Assembly (NCBI GenBank): GCA_021298815.1
Contig: JAJTHE010000050.1
Coordinates: forward strand, 1-36,780
Source: Betaproteobacteria bacterium
Lineage (GTDB): Bacteria; Pseudomonadota; Gammaproteobacteria; Burkholderiales; CAIKXV01
Length of the DNA stretch: 36,780 bases
Direction of reading: 5' to 3'
Translations under genes and position numbers: made by a program
In this document: piece by piece, positions 1 to 7,280 of the stretch
How the letters are laid out: every line of letters begins with the position of its first letter
Numbering within the stretch: the stretch's first letter is position 1
Notes under the pieces: generated by a model
The model's input: only the letters and a program-made list of their open reading frames with translations
Databases searched by the model: none
What the model was told of the DNA's origin: nothing

Positions 1-85
1 AAGTAACCGCAGCAACCCGCCCGTCATCGGAGGCCGCCGGCAGAACGGCCCGTGACCGGTGCGGACCCAGGATGGAGGAGGCTTC

Positions 86-1141
86 ATGCAATCAACGGCA
101 GGCAAGGGCCGTCCGCTGCGGCGGGCGATCGCCGCGACGTTCGTGGCAGGCAGGACGCTGACGGTCGCGCTGGTGGCTGCGCTTCCGGTCACGGTCACAC
201 TCCCGCTCACCGCCACGCCCGCACTGGCGCAGGGCACAGCCTCAGCCTGGCCCGCGAAGCCGATCCGCTTCATCGTGCCATGGACGCCCGGCAGCGGCAC
301 CGACCTGTGGTCGCGGGCGTTCGCCGCACGGCTGCAGGACACCATCGGCCAGTCGGTGGTGATCGATAACCGCGGAGGCGCCGGCGCCGTGATCGGCACC
401 GAGATCGCGGCCAAGGCACCGGCCGATGGCTACACCATCTATGTCGGCGGTTCGGTGTCGCTGGCGATCAGCCCGGCGATCTATCCGAAGGTGGCCTACG
501 ACCCGGTGCGCGACTTCGCACCGGTGAGCCTCGTCTCGCGCTTCTACAACGCGATCGCGGTGCATCCGTCGCTGCCGGTCAAATCGGTGAAGGAACTGAT
601 CGCCCTGTCCCGGCGCCAGCCCGGCGCGTTGATGATGGCCTCGGCCGGCAACGGCTCGACCAGCCACCTGGTCGGCGAACTGTTCATGGCCACCACAGGC
701 GTGAAATGGACGCATGTGCCGTACAAGGGCGGCGGCCAGTCGGTGGCCGGCGTGCTCGGTGGCGAGTCGCACTTCACCATCTCGCCGGTGGTCGCGACCG
801 CATCGCTTGCGCGCGCGGGAAAGTTGCGGGTATTCGCCGTGACCAGTGCGCAACGATTGCCCGGACTGCCGGACGTGCCGACCGTCGCCGAGTCTGGCGT
901 GCCCGGCTTCGAGTACGGCGGCTGGAACGGCATCCTGGTGCCGGCCGGCACGCCGGTCGAGCGGGTGGGGCGGCTGCACGCGGCGACGGTCAAGGCGGCC
1001 AACACGCCGGAGTTCAGGGAAGTGCTCGAACAGGATGGCTCGCAGCTCGTCGCCAGCACCCCTGAGCAGTTCGCCGCGTTCATCCGCAGCGAGTACGAAC
1101 GCCATGTGAAGCTGATCAAGGAGGCGGGGATACGGCCGTGA
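86..1141 (+). CDS. Bug/TctC-family periplasmic substrate-binding protein
   Basis: Extracytoplasmic receptor of the tripartite tricarboxylate transporter family; such proteins bind carboxylates or related small molecules in the periplasm. The 351-residue product has a long signal peptide (basic start, hydrophobic stretch, ALAQ near residue 50), then the family opening WPAKPIRFIVPWTPGSGTD, the DNRGGAGAVIGTEIAAKAP loop, HVPYKGGG in the middle and LPDVPTVAESGVPGFEYGGW towards the end. The ATG at 86 was chosen because GGAGGAG lies just upstream at 72-78; an upstream in-frame GTG at 59 would put this ribosome site inside the gene. The next gene is a second receptor of the same family starting 41 bases downstream. 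No TctA or TctB gene is nearby, so the ligand and membrane partner are unknown. Family assignment is firm, substrate is not. Confidence 0.93.
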   Translation: MQSTAGKGRPLRRAIAATFVAGRTLTVALVAALPVTVTLPLTATPALAQGTASAWPAKPIRFIVPWTPGSGTDLWSRAFAARLQDTIGQSVVIDNRGGAGAVIGTEIAAKAPADGYTIYVGGSVSLAISPAIYPKVAYDPVRDFAPVSLVSRFYNAIAVHPSLPVKSVKELIALSRRQPGALMMASAGNGSTSHLVGELFMATTGVKWTHVPYKGGGQSVAGVLGGESHFTISPVVATASLARAGKLRVFAVTSAQRLPGLPDVPTVAESGVPGFEYGGWNGILVPAGTPVERVGRLHAATVKAANTPEFREVLEQDGSQLVASTPEQFAAFIRSEYERHVKLIKEAGIRP

Positions 1142-1182
1142 CGACGGCGCGCAGGCCACTTCGACGCGAAGGAGGGTACCCG

Positions 1183-2178
1183 ATGCAACGGCGTATCCGC
1201 ATCACGGCTGCAGCAGCGCTGGCGCCAGTGGTTGCACTGGCAATGGCTGTGGCAGGGTTGCCTGCCGTCGCTGTTGCGCAGGCCTGGCCGGCCAAGCCGA
1301 TCCGCCTGATCGTGCCGGGGCCTGCCGGCGGCGGGACGGACATCCTCGGGCGGATGGTGGCGGAGGGCCTGACGCGCCACTTCGGCCAGACGGTGATCGT
1401 CGACAACCGGGGCGGCGGGGCCGGCATGATCGGCACCGAGGTGGTCGCGAAGGCGCCCGCGGACGGGTACACGCTCCTGATGGCCTATGCCGGCGTGCTG
1501 ACGGTGAACCCGGCGTTGTTCAAGGTGATGCCCTACGATCCGATCAGGGACTTCGCCCCGGTCGCGATGTTTGCGCGGGTGCCGGCGGTGCTCGTCGTCC
1601 ATCCGTCCCTGCCGGTGAAGTCGATCGCCGACCTGGTGCGGCTGGCGCGCGCGAAGCCCGGTGCCCTGGACTATGCATCGTCCGGCAACGGGACCTCGGG
1701 CCACCTGTGCCTGGAACTGCTCAAGCAGGTCGCGAAGATCGACATCGTGCACATTCCCTACAAGGGCGGTGCGCCGGCGATGGCCGACGTGCTGGGTGGC
1801 CAGGTCCCGATCATCTGCAACAACCTGGTGGAGATCCTGCCGCAGGTGAAGGCAGGCCGCATGCGCGCGCTCGGCATCTCGGCGCTTGCGCGGTCTTCCC
1901 TTCTGCCCGACGTGCCGGCGATCGCGGAGACCTATCCGGGGTTCGAGGCGGACACCTGGTTCGGCGTGATCGCGCCGGCGGGCACGCCAGCGCCGATCGT
2001 CGATCGCCTCAACGAAGCGGTCCGGCAGCTGAAGGAGACCCCTGCCGTACGGAGCCGGCTGTCGCAGATGGGTGCGGACGCGATCGAACTGTCGCCGTCC
2101 GAGTTCAGCGCGCTGATCCGGCGCGAGATGGAGAAGTGGGCGAAGGTCGTGGCCGGTGCCGGCATCCGGCCCGAATAG
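1183..2178 (+). CDS. Bug/TctC-family periplasmic substrate-binding protein
   Basis: Second tandem receptor of the tripartite tricarboxylate transporter type, 331 residues. A signal peptide of about 32 residues ends in AVAVAQA, followed by WPAKPIRLIVPGPAGGGTD, VIVDNRGGGAGMIGTEVVAKAP, HIPYKGGAPAMADVLGGQVP and LPDVPAIAETYPGFEADTW, all typical family landmarks. GAAGGAGGG sits a few bases before the ATG at 1183; a GTG at 1138 overlapping the previous stop is less likely. It is probably co-transcribed with the preceding receptor. The gene ends three bases from the stop of the convergent minus-strand operon at 2182. The two receptors differ clearly in sequence, so they probably recognise different ligands rather than being a recent duplication (inference). 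Confidence 0.93.
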   Translation: MQRRIRITAAAALAPVVALAMAVAGLPAVAVAQAWPAKPIRLIVPGPAGGGTDILGRMVAEGLTRHFGQTVIVDNRGGGAGMIGTEVVAKAPADGYTLLMAYAGVLTVNPALFKVMPYDPIRDFAPVAMFARVPAVLVVHPSLPVKSIADLVRLARAKPGALDYASSGNGTSGHLCLELLKQVAKIDIVHIPYKGGAPAMADVLGGQVPIICNNLVEILPQVKAGRMRALGISALARSSLLPDVPAIAETYPGFEADTWFGVIAPAGTPAPIVDRLNEAVRQLKETPAVRSRLSQMGADAIELSPSEFSALIRREMEKWAKVVAGAGIRPE

Positions 2179-2181
2179 CGG

Positions 2182-3306
2182 TCACGTCCGCCCTGCGCGG
2201 ACATCTTCCACCGATGCCGCGAACGATCCGTCGCGCCGCTTCAGCGCACGGGTGACCGACCGTTCGTTGCCGAAGGTCGGTATCACCGCCGAGTGCTTGC
2301 CCGCGCCGCCGACCACGATGACGATGTAGTCCTGCGGGCTCTGGCACATCGGCACCATCGCATCGAGGCCGGCCGTCGCGAAGCGCTCCGGGAAGGTCAC
2401 GCGCAGCCGGCGCTCCCGGTTCTCGTCGGAGAACTTCCCGAGCGGCACGCGCGCATGCTCGTAGAGGTACTCCTTCACGTCCTGCTTCGAGAAGCCACCG
2501 CGCGCGACCGTGGCTGCGTGCTCCGGCCCGAACAGGATCACCGGCTCGGACAGGCGGTTGTTGATGTTGTTGACCCCTGTTGTCGCGACCGTACCGGCGA
2601 GTGTCTTCATCACGCCGCCGGCGGTCGTGCTCTCGTGGTCGTTGACGTTGTGCGGTGGTTCGGCGGCGACCACGGTAACGGTCGACGCATGTTCAGGGAA
2701 TCCGCGTTCGACGTGCAGCGGTTCCCATGGGCTCGCCGCCGCGTTCTCCGCGGTGCAGTAGGTGTACTTCGCCGGCGATCCGTAGGTCGCCATGTCGCCC
2801 ACGCCGGGGGATGATCCACCGAGGTTGACCAGGGCGAGCCGCACGGCCCGGCCGATCGTGGCGTTAGCCTGTCCCGCGGGGCCGAACGCGCCATGCCCGC
2901 AGTTCAGCCGGAGTTCCGCGGCGATCGGCCCGTTGAAGATGAGCAGCGGCGAGCACGAATGGGTCGTCGCCTGCACGCCATAGAGGTTGAACGGTTCCTC
3001 GGCCAGCGCTTCGATCGCCAGCACCACCAGCGGGAAGTACTCCGGCCGGCACCCGGCCATCACTGCGTTGGCTGCCAGCCGCAGCGGCGTCGCTGCACCA
3101 TAGCGCGGCGGGATCTTCGCGACGGGCTCGCTCCAGGGCCGGTCGCAGTAGTCGAGCATGCGTTCCACCCGCGCCACCGTCGGAGGCACGATCGGCAGGC
3201 CATCGCTCCAGCCACGCTCGAGGTAGAGCGCGTTGATCTTCTCCAGGTCGTCCTCGGCCTGTAGGCTCGCACCGGGAAGGGCGAGCAGGTCCGGCAGCGA
3301 AGTCAT
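2182..3306 (-). CDS. Conserved protein of unknown function, partner of the UGSC selenoprotein
   Basis: A 374-residue protein with no signal peptide or membrane segment, probably cytoplasmic. I do not recognise a characterised enzyme. Its ATG overlaps the stop of the upstream selenoprotein gene by four bases (ATGA), so the two are probably translationally coupled and work together. Visible features are the opening YLERGWSDGLPIVPPT, a THSCSPLLIFNGPIA segment, LRLNCGHGAFGPAGQANATIGRA, a glycine-rich NLGGSSPGVGD, and IVIVVGGAGKHSAVIPTF near the end. Cysteines occur in YCDRP, AGCRPEY, THSCSP, LNCGHG, YTYCTAE and PMCQSP; any of them could be a redox partner of the Sec residue, but this is speculative. 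Gene reality is well supported by coupling and codon pattern; function is unknown. Confidence 0.85.
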   Translation of the reverse strand: MTSLPDLLALPGASLQAEDDLEKINALYLERGWSDGLPIVPPTVARVERMLDYCDRPWSEPVAKIPPRYGAATPLRLAANAVMAGCRPEYFPLVVLAIEALAEEPFNLYGVQATTHSCSPLLIFNGPIAAELRLNCGHGAFGPAGQANATIGRAVRLALVNLGGSSPGVGDMATYGSPAKYTYCTAENAAASPWEPLHVERGFPEHASTVTVVAAEPPHNVNDHESTTAGGVMKTLAGTVATTGVNNINNRLSEPVILFGPEHAATVARGGFSKQDVKEYLYEHARVPLGKFSDENRERRLRVTFPERFATAGLDAMVPMCQSPQDYIVIVVGGAGKHSAVIPTFGNERSVTRALKRRDGSFAASVEDVRAGRT

Positions 3307-3860
3307 CGGCCCTCCTCCCGGAACAGGTCGAGCAGTTGCGGCACGGCCACGTCGGCGCGAGCCTGCACCTCGGCCAGCAACAGTCCGCCGAGCGGATGCG
3401 GGATCAGGATCAGCGGCAGGTCAGGCACGCCGAACACCCGTGCCTGGGTGCGGCCCAGCTTCAGGAATGCTTCGGAGCAGATCACCGCGGCGCGCAGGCC
3501 GCGCTTCCGGAGCTGGATCATGTCGTGGACACTCCACGACGTGCAGGCTCCTCAATCGGCCATCGCGGTGAGGACGAAGTCCGCCTCCGCCGCGAGTCGA
3601 TCGAGCACTTCGGCAGGCGCGCCCTTGGCCGCGTTGTCCTTGCGCTGCGAGACGACGGACTCGATCGCGACGGAGGCGCGAAGGCCCTCCACCGCGAATC
3701 GCAGCAGGTGGTCCGCATTGCCCTTGCTGTTGTCGAGCAGGCCGAAGCGAAGTCCTGCCCGTGCGGAGCGGGGCGATGCGGCCGGTGCCTCGGCTTCCTT
3801 CGTGGACGCGTCGGGAGCATCCGGGGCGTCCGGGGCGACGAGCGTAATCATTCGTTGCAT
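3303..3860 (-). CDS. UGSC-family selenoprotein (in-frame TGA read as selenocysteine)
   Basis: Annotated as one 185-residue reading frame containing a TGA at 3552-3554 (residue 103). Before it the frame reads GLRFGLLDNSKGNADHLL and then FVLTAMAD; after it GACTSWSVHDMIQLRKRG, ICSEAFL, FGVPDLPLILIPHPLGG. These match what I know of the family that annotation pipelines call UGSC (seleno)protein, where U or C sits at exactly this point before GSCTS and VHD. Here the motif is U-G-A-C, a UxxC redox pair (Sec103/Cys106). A 19-nt hairpin follows 11 nt after the TGA (3522-3540). GGAGGA precedes the ATG at 3860. An APDAPDAPD repeat lies near the N-terminus. The stop overlaps the next gene by ATGA. The alternative is a nonsense-mutated pseudogene, but open sequence, coupling and hairpin argue against it. 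No sel genes are in the window. The biochemical role of the family is not established. Confidence 0.88.
3522..3540 (-). promoter_or_regulatory. Bacterial SECIS-like hairpin downstream of the Sec UGA
   Basis: On the minus strand GTCGTGGA pairs perfectly with TCCACGAC around a GTG loop: 8 base pairs, 3-nt loop, 19 nt in all. It begins 11 nt after the UGA, and the first loop base is G, 20 nt from the UGA. Bacterial SECIS elements bound by SelB, such as that of E. coli fdhF, are minihairpins with similar spacing and a G in the apical loop. Two further pairs (AC with GT-type flank) are possible below one mismatch. The hairpin lies in coding sequence encoding residues just after the UxxC motif. SelB recognition is inferred, not shown. 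Confidence 0.8.
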
Positions 3861-3913
3861 GTGTCCTCCATGGCCTGCCAGCGCTTCAACCGTGGAGCCA
3901 TGGTAGATGACTC

Positions 3914-5158
3914 TCACCCGATCAGCGAGCGCCCCTCCATCCCGTCGCAAGCCTGGCCGAGGAAGCGCAGCAAAGTGGGTGCGATGTCCGGCAGGCTGGT
4001 GGCGTCCCCGACCACCGCCGGCGCAACCTGCGGATGCATCAGCACCAGGAACGGCCGCGTCTCGTCGGGACCAAGGCCGCCGTGGTGGCCGCAGCCGATC
4101 TCGGGTGCCTTCTCGCCATCGGCGACCAGCCAGCGATTGCCGGCGATGCCGCGCGCATTGCGCGCGGTGTCGACCGCGGCCGCAAGCGCCTCGTCGCCGC
4201 CGAGCCCCAGTGCGCGCAGTTCATCGACGCCGAGGATGCGTCCGGCCCAGGGTTCCTGCGCCATCCCGGCGAGCCGCTCTAGCAAGGCAGCGCGCGCGTC
4301 CGGCGTCGCGTAGATCAGCCCCGCCGTCCCCTGCGATGCGACCGCGATGCGTCCCTGTTCGAGTTCGTCCGCCAGTCCTTTCGACGCCAGCCAGCGACCG
4401 ACATGGATCGAATCGCCGATCGCCTCGTGCCCGTGGTCGGAGCACAGTCCCACCAGGATGTCGGCATGCTCGCGGGCACGCTCCACCGCCGCGAGCGTCT
4501 TTTCCGCGAGCGTGTCGACGACCCGCAGTGCCTCGAGATGCTCGGGGCCACCCACCGCCTGGTGGTGCAGGGTGAGGTCCGGATTGGCCAGCCACAGGAT
4601 GCCCACCGCGATGTCGTCGTCCGGCACGACCTGCGTGCAGAAGCGTTCGGTCATCGCGCGATCGCCATCGAGGTCGTGGCTGATCGCGAGATGGTCGGCA
4701 CCCTGCAGCGCGACCCCGCCGGGTCCGTACGAGCCCGATCGATGGAGCACCCGGCCGCCGTGCTCGGGATCGAGGAAATAGGCCGCCCCGGCAGACACGT
4801 TCGAGTACGCGACCTGGCGCAGGCCGGCCGCCGCCAGCCGGTCGGCCATCGTGCGCCGGCGCAGCGCCCGTCCGGTGACCTCGCGCAGGTGCGCGACGAA
4901 GCCGGGCAGCCCCACGTCGCTGACCACCAGCCTGCCTTGTTCCATCAGCGCGACCTGGTTGCCGTACAGGCCGTGCGACCCGGGGAAGCAGCCGGTCGCG
5001 ATGCTGGCGGCCGACACGCGGGTCACCGACGGGAACACCGCGCGATGGTCGGACGCCCGAAGGCCCGCACGCAGGCAGCCATCGATGAACGGCGTATGCC
5101 CCTTGCCGAGCCAGTCCCGGCCCAGTCCGTCGCAGACGACCAGGATCACACGCTTCAC
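3914..5158 (-). CDS. Alkaline-phosphatase-superfamily hydrolase (type I phosphodiesterase/phosphonoacetate hydrolase-like)
   Basis: A 414-residue metal-dependent hydrolase with the alkaline phosphatase fold, expected to cleave a phosphate diester, phosphonate or similar ester. Metal and catalytic residues are visible in order: Asp10 in VVCDGLG, the nucleophile Thr46 in FPSVTRVSAASIATG, Asp and His in NPDLTLHHQAVG, Asp and His in CSDHGHEAIGD, and the C-terminal His in GCGHHGGLGPDE. Residues LHGNQ/YSNVSAGAAYFLDP resemble the phosphonoacetate hydrolase branch of the nucleotide pyrophosphatase family. No signal peptide is seen, so it is likely cytoplasmic. It lies 39 nt after a Bug receptor and 53 nt before the selenoprotein, in the same direction, suggesting it acts on the compound captured by that receptor (inference). 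Exact substrate unknown. Confidence 0.88.
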   Translation of the reverse strand: MKRVILVVCDGLGRDWLGKGHTPFIDGCLRAGLRASDHRAVFPSVTRVSAASIATGCFPGSHGLYGNQVALMEQGRLVVSDVGLPGFVAHLREVTGRALRRRTMADRLAAAGLRQVAYSNVSAGAAYFLDPEHGGRVLHRSGSYGPGGVALQGADHLAISHDLDGDRAMTERFCTQVVPDDDIAVGILWLANPDLTLHHQAVGGPEHLEALRVVDTLAEKTLAAVERAREHADILVGLCSDHGHEAIGDSIHVGRWLASKGLADELEQGRIAVASQGTAGLIYATPDARAALLERLAGMAQEPWAGRILGVDELRALGLGGDEALAAAVDTARNARGIAGNRWLVADGEKAPEIGCGHHGGLGPDETRPFLVLMHPQVAPAVVGDATSLPDIAPTLLRFLGQACDGMEGRSLIG

Positions 5159-5197
5159 GCTGCACCACCGTTCATGAAGGGCATCTCCAGGGGCCGC

Positions 5198-6199
5198 TCA
5201 GTCCAGTCGAAGTCCCGATCGCGAGACGATGAGGTCGCTGCGCTCGATCTGCGCACGGATGAAGTCGCGCAGCTGCTCGGGCGTGGAACCCACCGGCTCG
5301 GCGCCCTGCTTGAGCAGGGTCGACTGTACCTCCGGGAAGGCCAGCGCGGACACGAACGCCTTGTTGAAGCGGGCTACCATCGCAGCCGGCGCACCCTTCG
5401 GAAGGGCGCTGGCCACCCAGGTGCTGAAGTCGAAGCCGGGGAAGCCGAGTTCCGCGACCGTCTGCGCATCGGGAAGCGCAGTCGCGCGGCGGCTGGAGGT
5501 CACCGCCAGCGCCTGCAGGCGTCCCGATGCGACGAGCGGCACCGCCGGCGGCACGCTGCTGATCGCGACATGCACATGGCCACCGATCGCGTCCTGCACC
5601 AGCGGCCCCGAGCCCTTGTAGGGCACGTGCACCAGCGACACCTTGCCCATCGCGGACAGCAGTTCCCCCGCCAGATGCTGGGGGCTGCCGGCGCCGATGG
5701 AGCCATAGGTGATGGTTCCCGGATTGCTGCGCGCGGTGGCGAGAAACTTCGCGAGCGTCGGGCGCGTGGCCGGATGCGACACCAGCACCAGCGGGAACAC
5801 CGCGATCAGGCTCACCGGCTCGAAGTCGGTGCGCGGGTCGTAGGCCATCTTGCGATAGAGGCTGGTGTTGATCGCCATCTCGCTGGCGGCACCGAACAGC
5901 ACCGTCTGTCCGTCGGGCGAGCTGCGTGCGACATAGGCCGCGCCGACCATGCCGGTGGCGCCTGGCCGGTTCTCGATGATCACCGGTTGCTGCAACGCCT
6001 CGGTCAGCCGGGCTGCGATCGCACGCGCCGTGATGTCGGTGCCACCGCCGGTCGGATACGGGATCACCAGCCGGACCGGGCGATCGTTCGCCTGTGCGAG
6101 GCTGGTCGACGGCGCAAGCGCCAGCGAAGCCGAGAGGATGCCGATCGCGCCGATGTACAGGGTGGTCTGCGCCTGCCGCGCAGCGCTCGATCGTGACAT
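5198..6199 (-). CDS. Bug/TctC-family periplasmic substrate-binding protein (first gene of the selenoprotein operon)
   Basis: A 333-residue receptor of the tripartite tricarboxylate transporter type. The signal peptide ends around SLAQA, then DRPVRLVIPYPTGGGTDITAR, IIENRPGATGMVGAAYVARS, HVPYKGSGPLVQDAIGG and LPDAQTVAELGFPGFDFSTW. The ATG at 6199 follows AAGGGCAGG; an in-frame ATG at 6253 would add 18 non-signal-like residues. It is followed closely on the same strand by the phosphodiesterase-like hydrolase, the selenoprotein and the 374-residue protein, so it is probably the uptake receptor for that pathway. The 192 bases upstream separate it from the GntR regulator on the same strand, which may control it. 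Ligand unknown. Confidence 0.92.
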   Translation of the reverse strand: MSRSSAARQAQTTLYIGAIGILSASLALAPSTSLAQANDRPVRLVIPYPTGGGTDITARAIAARLTEALQQPVIIENRPGATGMVGAAYVARSSPDGQTVLFGAASEMAINTSLYRKMAYDPRTDFEPVSLIAVFPLVLVSHPATRPTLAKFLATARSNPGTITYGSIGAGSPQHLAGELLSAMGKVSLVHVPYKGSGPLVQDAIGGHVHVAISSVPPAVPLVASGRLQALAVTSSRRATALPDAQTVAELGFPGFDFSTWVASALPKGAPAAMVARFNKAFVSALAFPEVQSTLLKQGAEPVGSTPEQLRDFIRAQIERSDLIVSRSGLRLD

Positions 6200-6261
6200 G
6201 GCCTGCCCTTCGATGAATGCGAAGCGACCAAGTCTGAGGGGCGCGAGTGACACATCGATGA

Positions 6262-6378
6262 CAGCAGGCGTCCGTTCGGGTGGTCGCCGATCTCGTGTCC
6301 CGCCTCGGCCATGATATCGAGATCATCGTGCGCCCGCAGCGGCCACGCGCCGGAAAGATCGAGCTGCGCTTCGCCTGA
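6262..6378 (+). pseudogene. 3' remnant of an XRE/HigA-type antitoxin gene
   Basis: An open stretch of about 38 codons ending at TGA 6376-6378 reads RVVADLVSRLGHDIEII then VRPQRPRAGKIELRFA. This resembles the C-terminal end of small helix-turn-helix antitoxins, which typically finish with a V..L...L..LGxDVEIVV-like segment. A stop codon at 6259-6261 blocks the frame immediately upstream, and no helix-turn-helix part or toxin gene is present, so it would be a decayed fragment. It lies antisense between gntR and the Bug receptor. The match is by memory of the family and is moderate at best. Confidence 0.4.
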
Positions 6379-6391
6379 AGCCAGGCTGCCG

Positions 6392-7156
6392 CTACCGATT
6401 CCGCCCCGCCGCTCGCGCCTCGCGCTTGAGCTCGAACCGATACCGGTAGCGCTCCTCCGGGTGCACGCTGACCGACGTCTGGAACACCTCGCCACTGCGA
6501 CCGGTGTAGGTGCGCATCACCACCATCGCCGGCGACTCGGCCTCGGCCTTGAGCGCGGCGGCCATGCGCTTGGGCACCCGCATCACGAACAGCTCGATGT
6601 CGGCGCGCTCGATCACTTCGTCGAACAGCTCGACGATCTGTTCGCACACCGGCATCGACGTATGCCTGCGATGCTTCGTGACGCTGGCGTACTGCGGCAG
6701 CACGTAGGTGTCGGTCCAGCACAGCGGCACGGTGGACTTGCCGGCGTAACGCAGCGTGGTGATCTGGAACCATTCCTTGCCGGCGGGGCAGTGCAACTGC
6801 TGGGCCAGCGCGGCATCGGCCTTCACGTAGCGGGTGGCGGTCACCTTGCGATGGGTGTCGCGCGGATAGTCGAGCAGTTCGTTCACCGAGGTGACTGCAT
6901 GCGACAGCACCACCGGCATGTGGGTGGCGACCACCACCGAACCGGTGCGTGGACGGCGCACGATCAGTCCCTCGGTCGAGAGCGTCGCCAGCGCCTGGCG
7001 CAGCGTCGGACGGCTGGTGTCGAACAGCGTGGCGAGTTCCGCCTCGATCGGCAGCCGCATGCCAAGCGCATACACGCCGGACTGGATGTCGGCGCGCAGC
7101 CGGTCGGCGATCTGGGTGTGGCGGGGAGGACTCTTCTGGGGCGCCATTTCAATCAT
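6392..7156 (-). CDS. GntR-family transcriptional regulator, HutC subfamily (UTRA domain)
   Basis: A 254-residue regulator. Residues about 10-75 form the GntR winged helix-turn-helix: HTQIADRLRADIQSGVYALG, LPIEAELATLFDTSRPTLRQ, LSTEGLIVRRPRTGSVV. The rest fits a UTRA ligand-binding domain (EWFQITTLRYA, PLCWTDTYVLPQYA, VVMRTYTGRSGEVFQTSVSVHP). HutC-type proteins usually repress transport and catabolic genes until a small effector binds. It is divergent from the Bug receptor at 7281, and its start codon lies next to a TTGACAATTCA element that is also found upstream of the monooxygenase at 9501. This suggests autorepression and control of the 7281-10799 genes, and perhaps of the minus-strand operon below it. 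The effector is unknown. A start at 7147 (MAPQ) is possible. Confidence 0.92.
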   Translation of the reverse strand: MIEMAPQKSPPRHTQIADRLRADIQSGVYALGMRLPIEAELATLFDTSRPTLRQALATLSTEGLIVRRPRTGSVVVATHMPVVLSHAVTSVNELLDYPRDTHRKVTATRYVKADAALAQQLHCPAGKEWFQITTLRYAGKSTVPLCWTDTYVLPQYASVTKHRRHTSMPVCEQIVELFDEVIERADIELFVMRVPKRMAAALKAEAESPAMVVMRTYTGRSGEVFQTSVSVHPEERYRYRFELKREARAAGRNR

Positions 7157-7157
7157 C

Positions 7158-7186
7158 TTGACAATTCAGGGGGGCATCGCTACGGT
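7158..7186 (+). promoter_or_regulatory. Promoter of the Bug/enolase-superfamily genes overlapping a putative GntR operator
   Basis: TTGACA at 7158-7163, a 17-base spacer and TACGGT at 7181-7186 make a good sigma-70-type promoter reading towards the receptor at 7281. The -35 box is part of TTGACAATTCA, repeated exactly at 9431-9441. On the other strand the same bases sit directly before the gntR start codon, so a repressor bound here could block both directions. No transcription evidence; inferred from sequence. Confidence 0.55.
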
Positions 7187-7280
7187 CACGGACAGATGTC
7201 GGTCCACCGGCCGAACAAAGACACCCGGGGTTCGAGGCCGTTGCCAAGAATACTTGGAGCGGAACAAGGGGAGGGGCAGC

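Noticed and set aside
1..85. End of a preceding gene or a promoter at the left edge
   Set aside because: AAGTAA at the very start could be a stop codon of an upstream gene, but there is too little sequence to support a call, and no promoter boxes were evident.
2179..2181. Bidirectional terminator between the convergent Bug gene and the 374-residue gene
   Set aside because: Only three bases separate the stops and I see no hairpin with a T-run nearby.
3303..3521. Separate 72-residue gene starting MIQLRKRGLRAA
   Set aside because: It is the part of the selenoprotein after the Sec codon; its ATG has no ribosome site and lies inside the conserved VHDMIQL segment.
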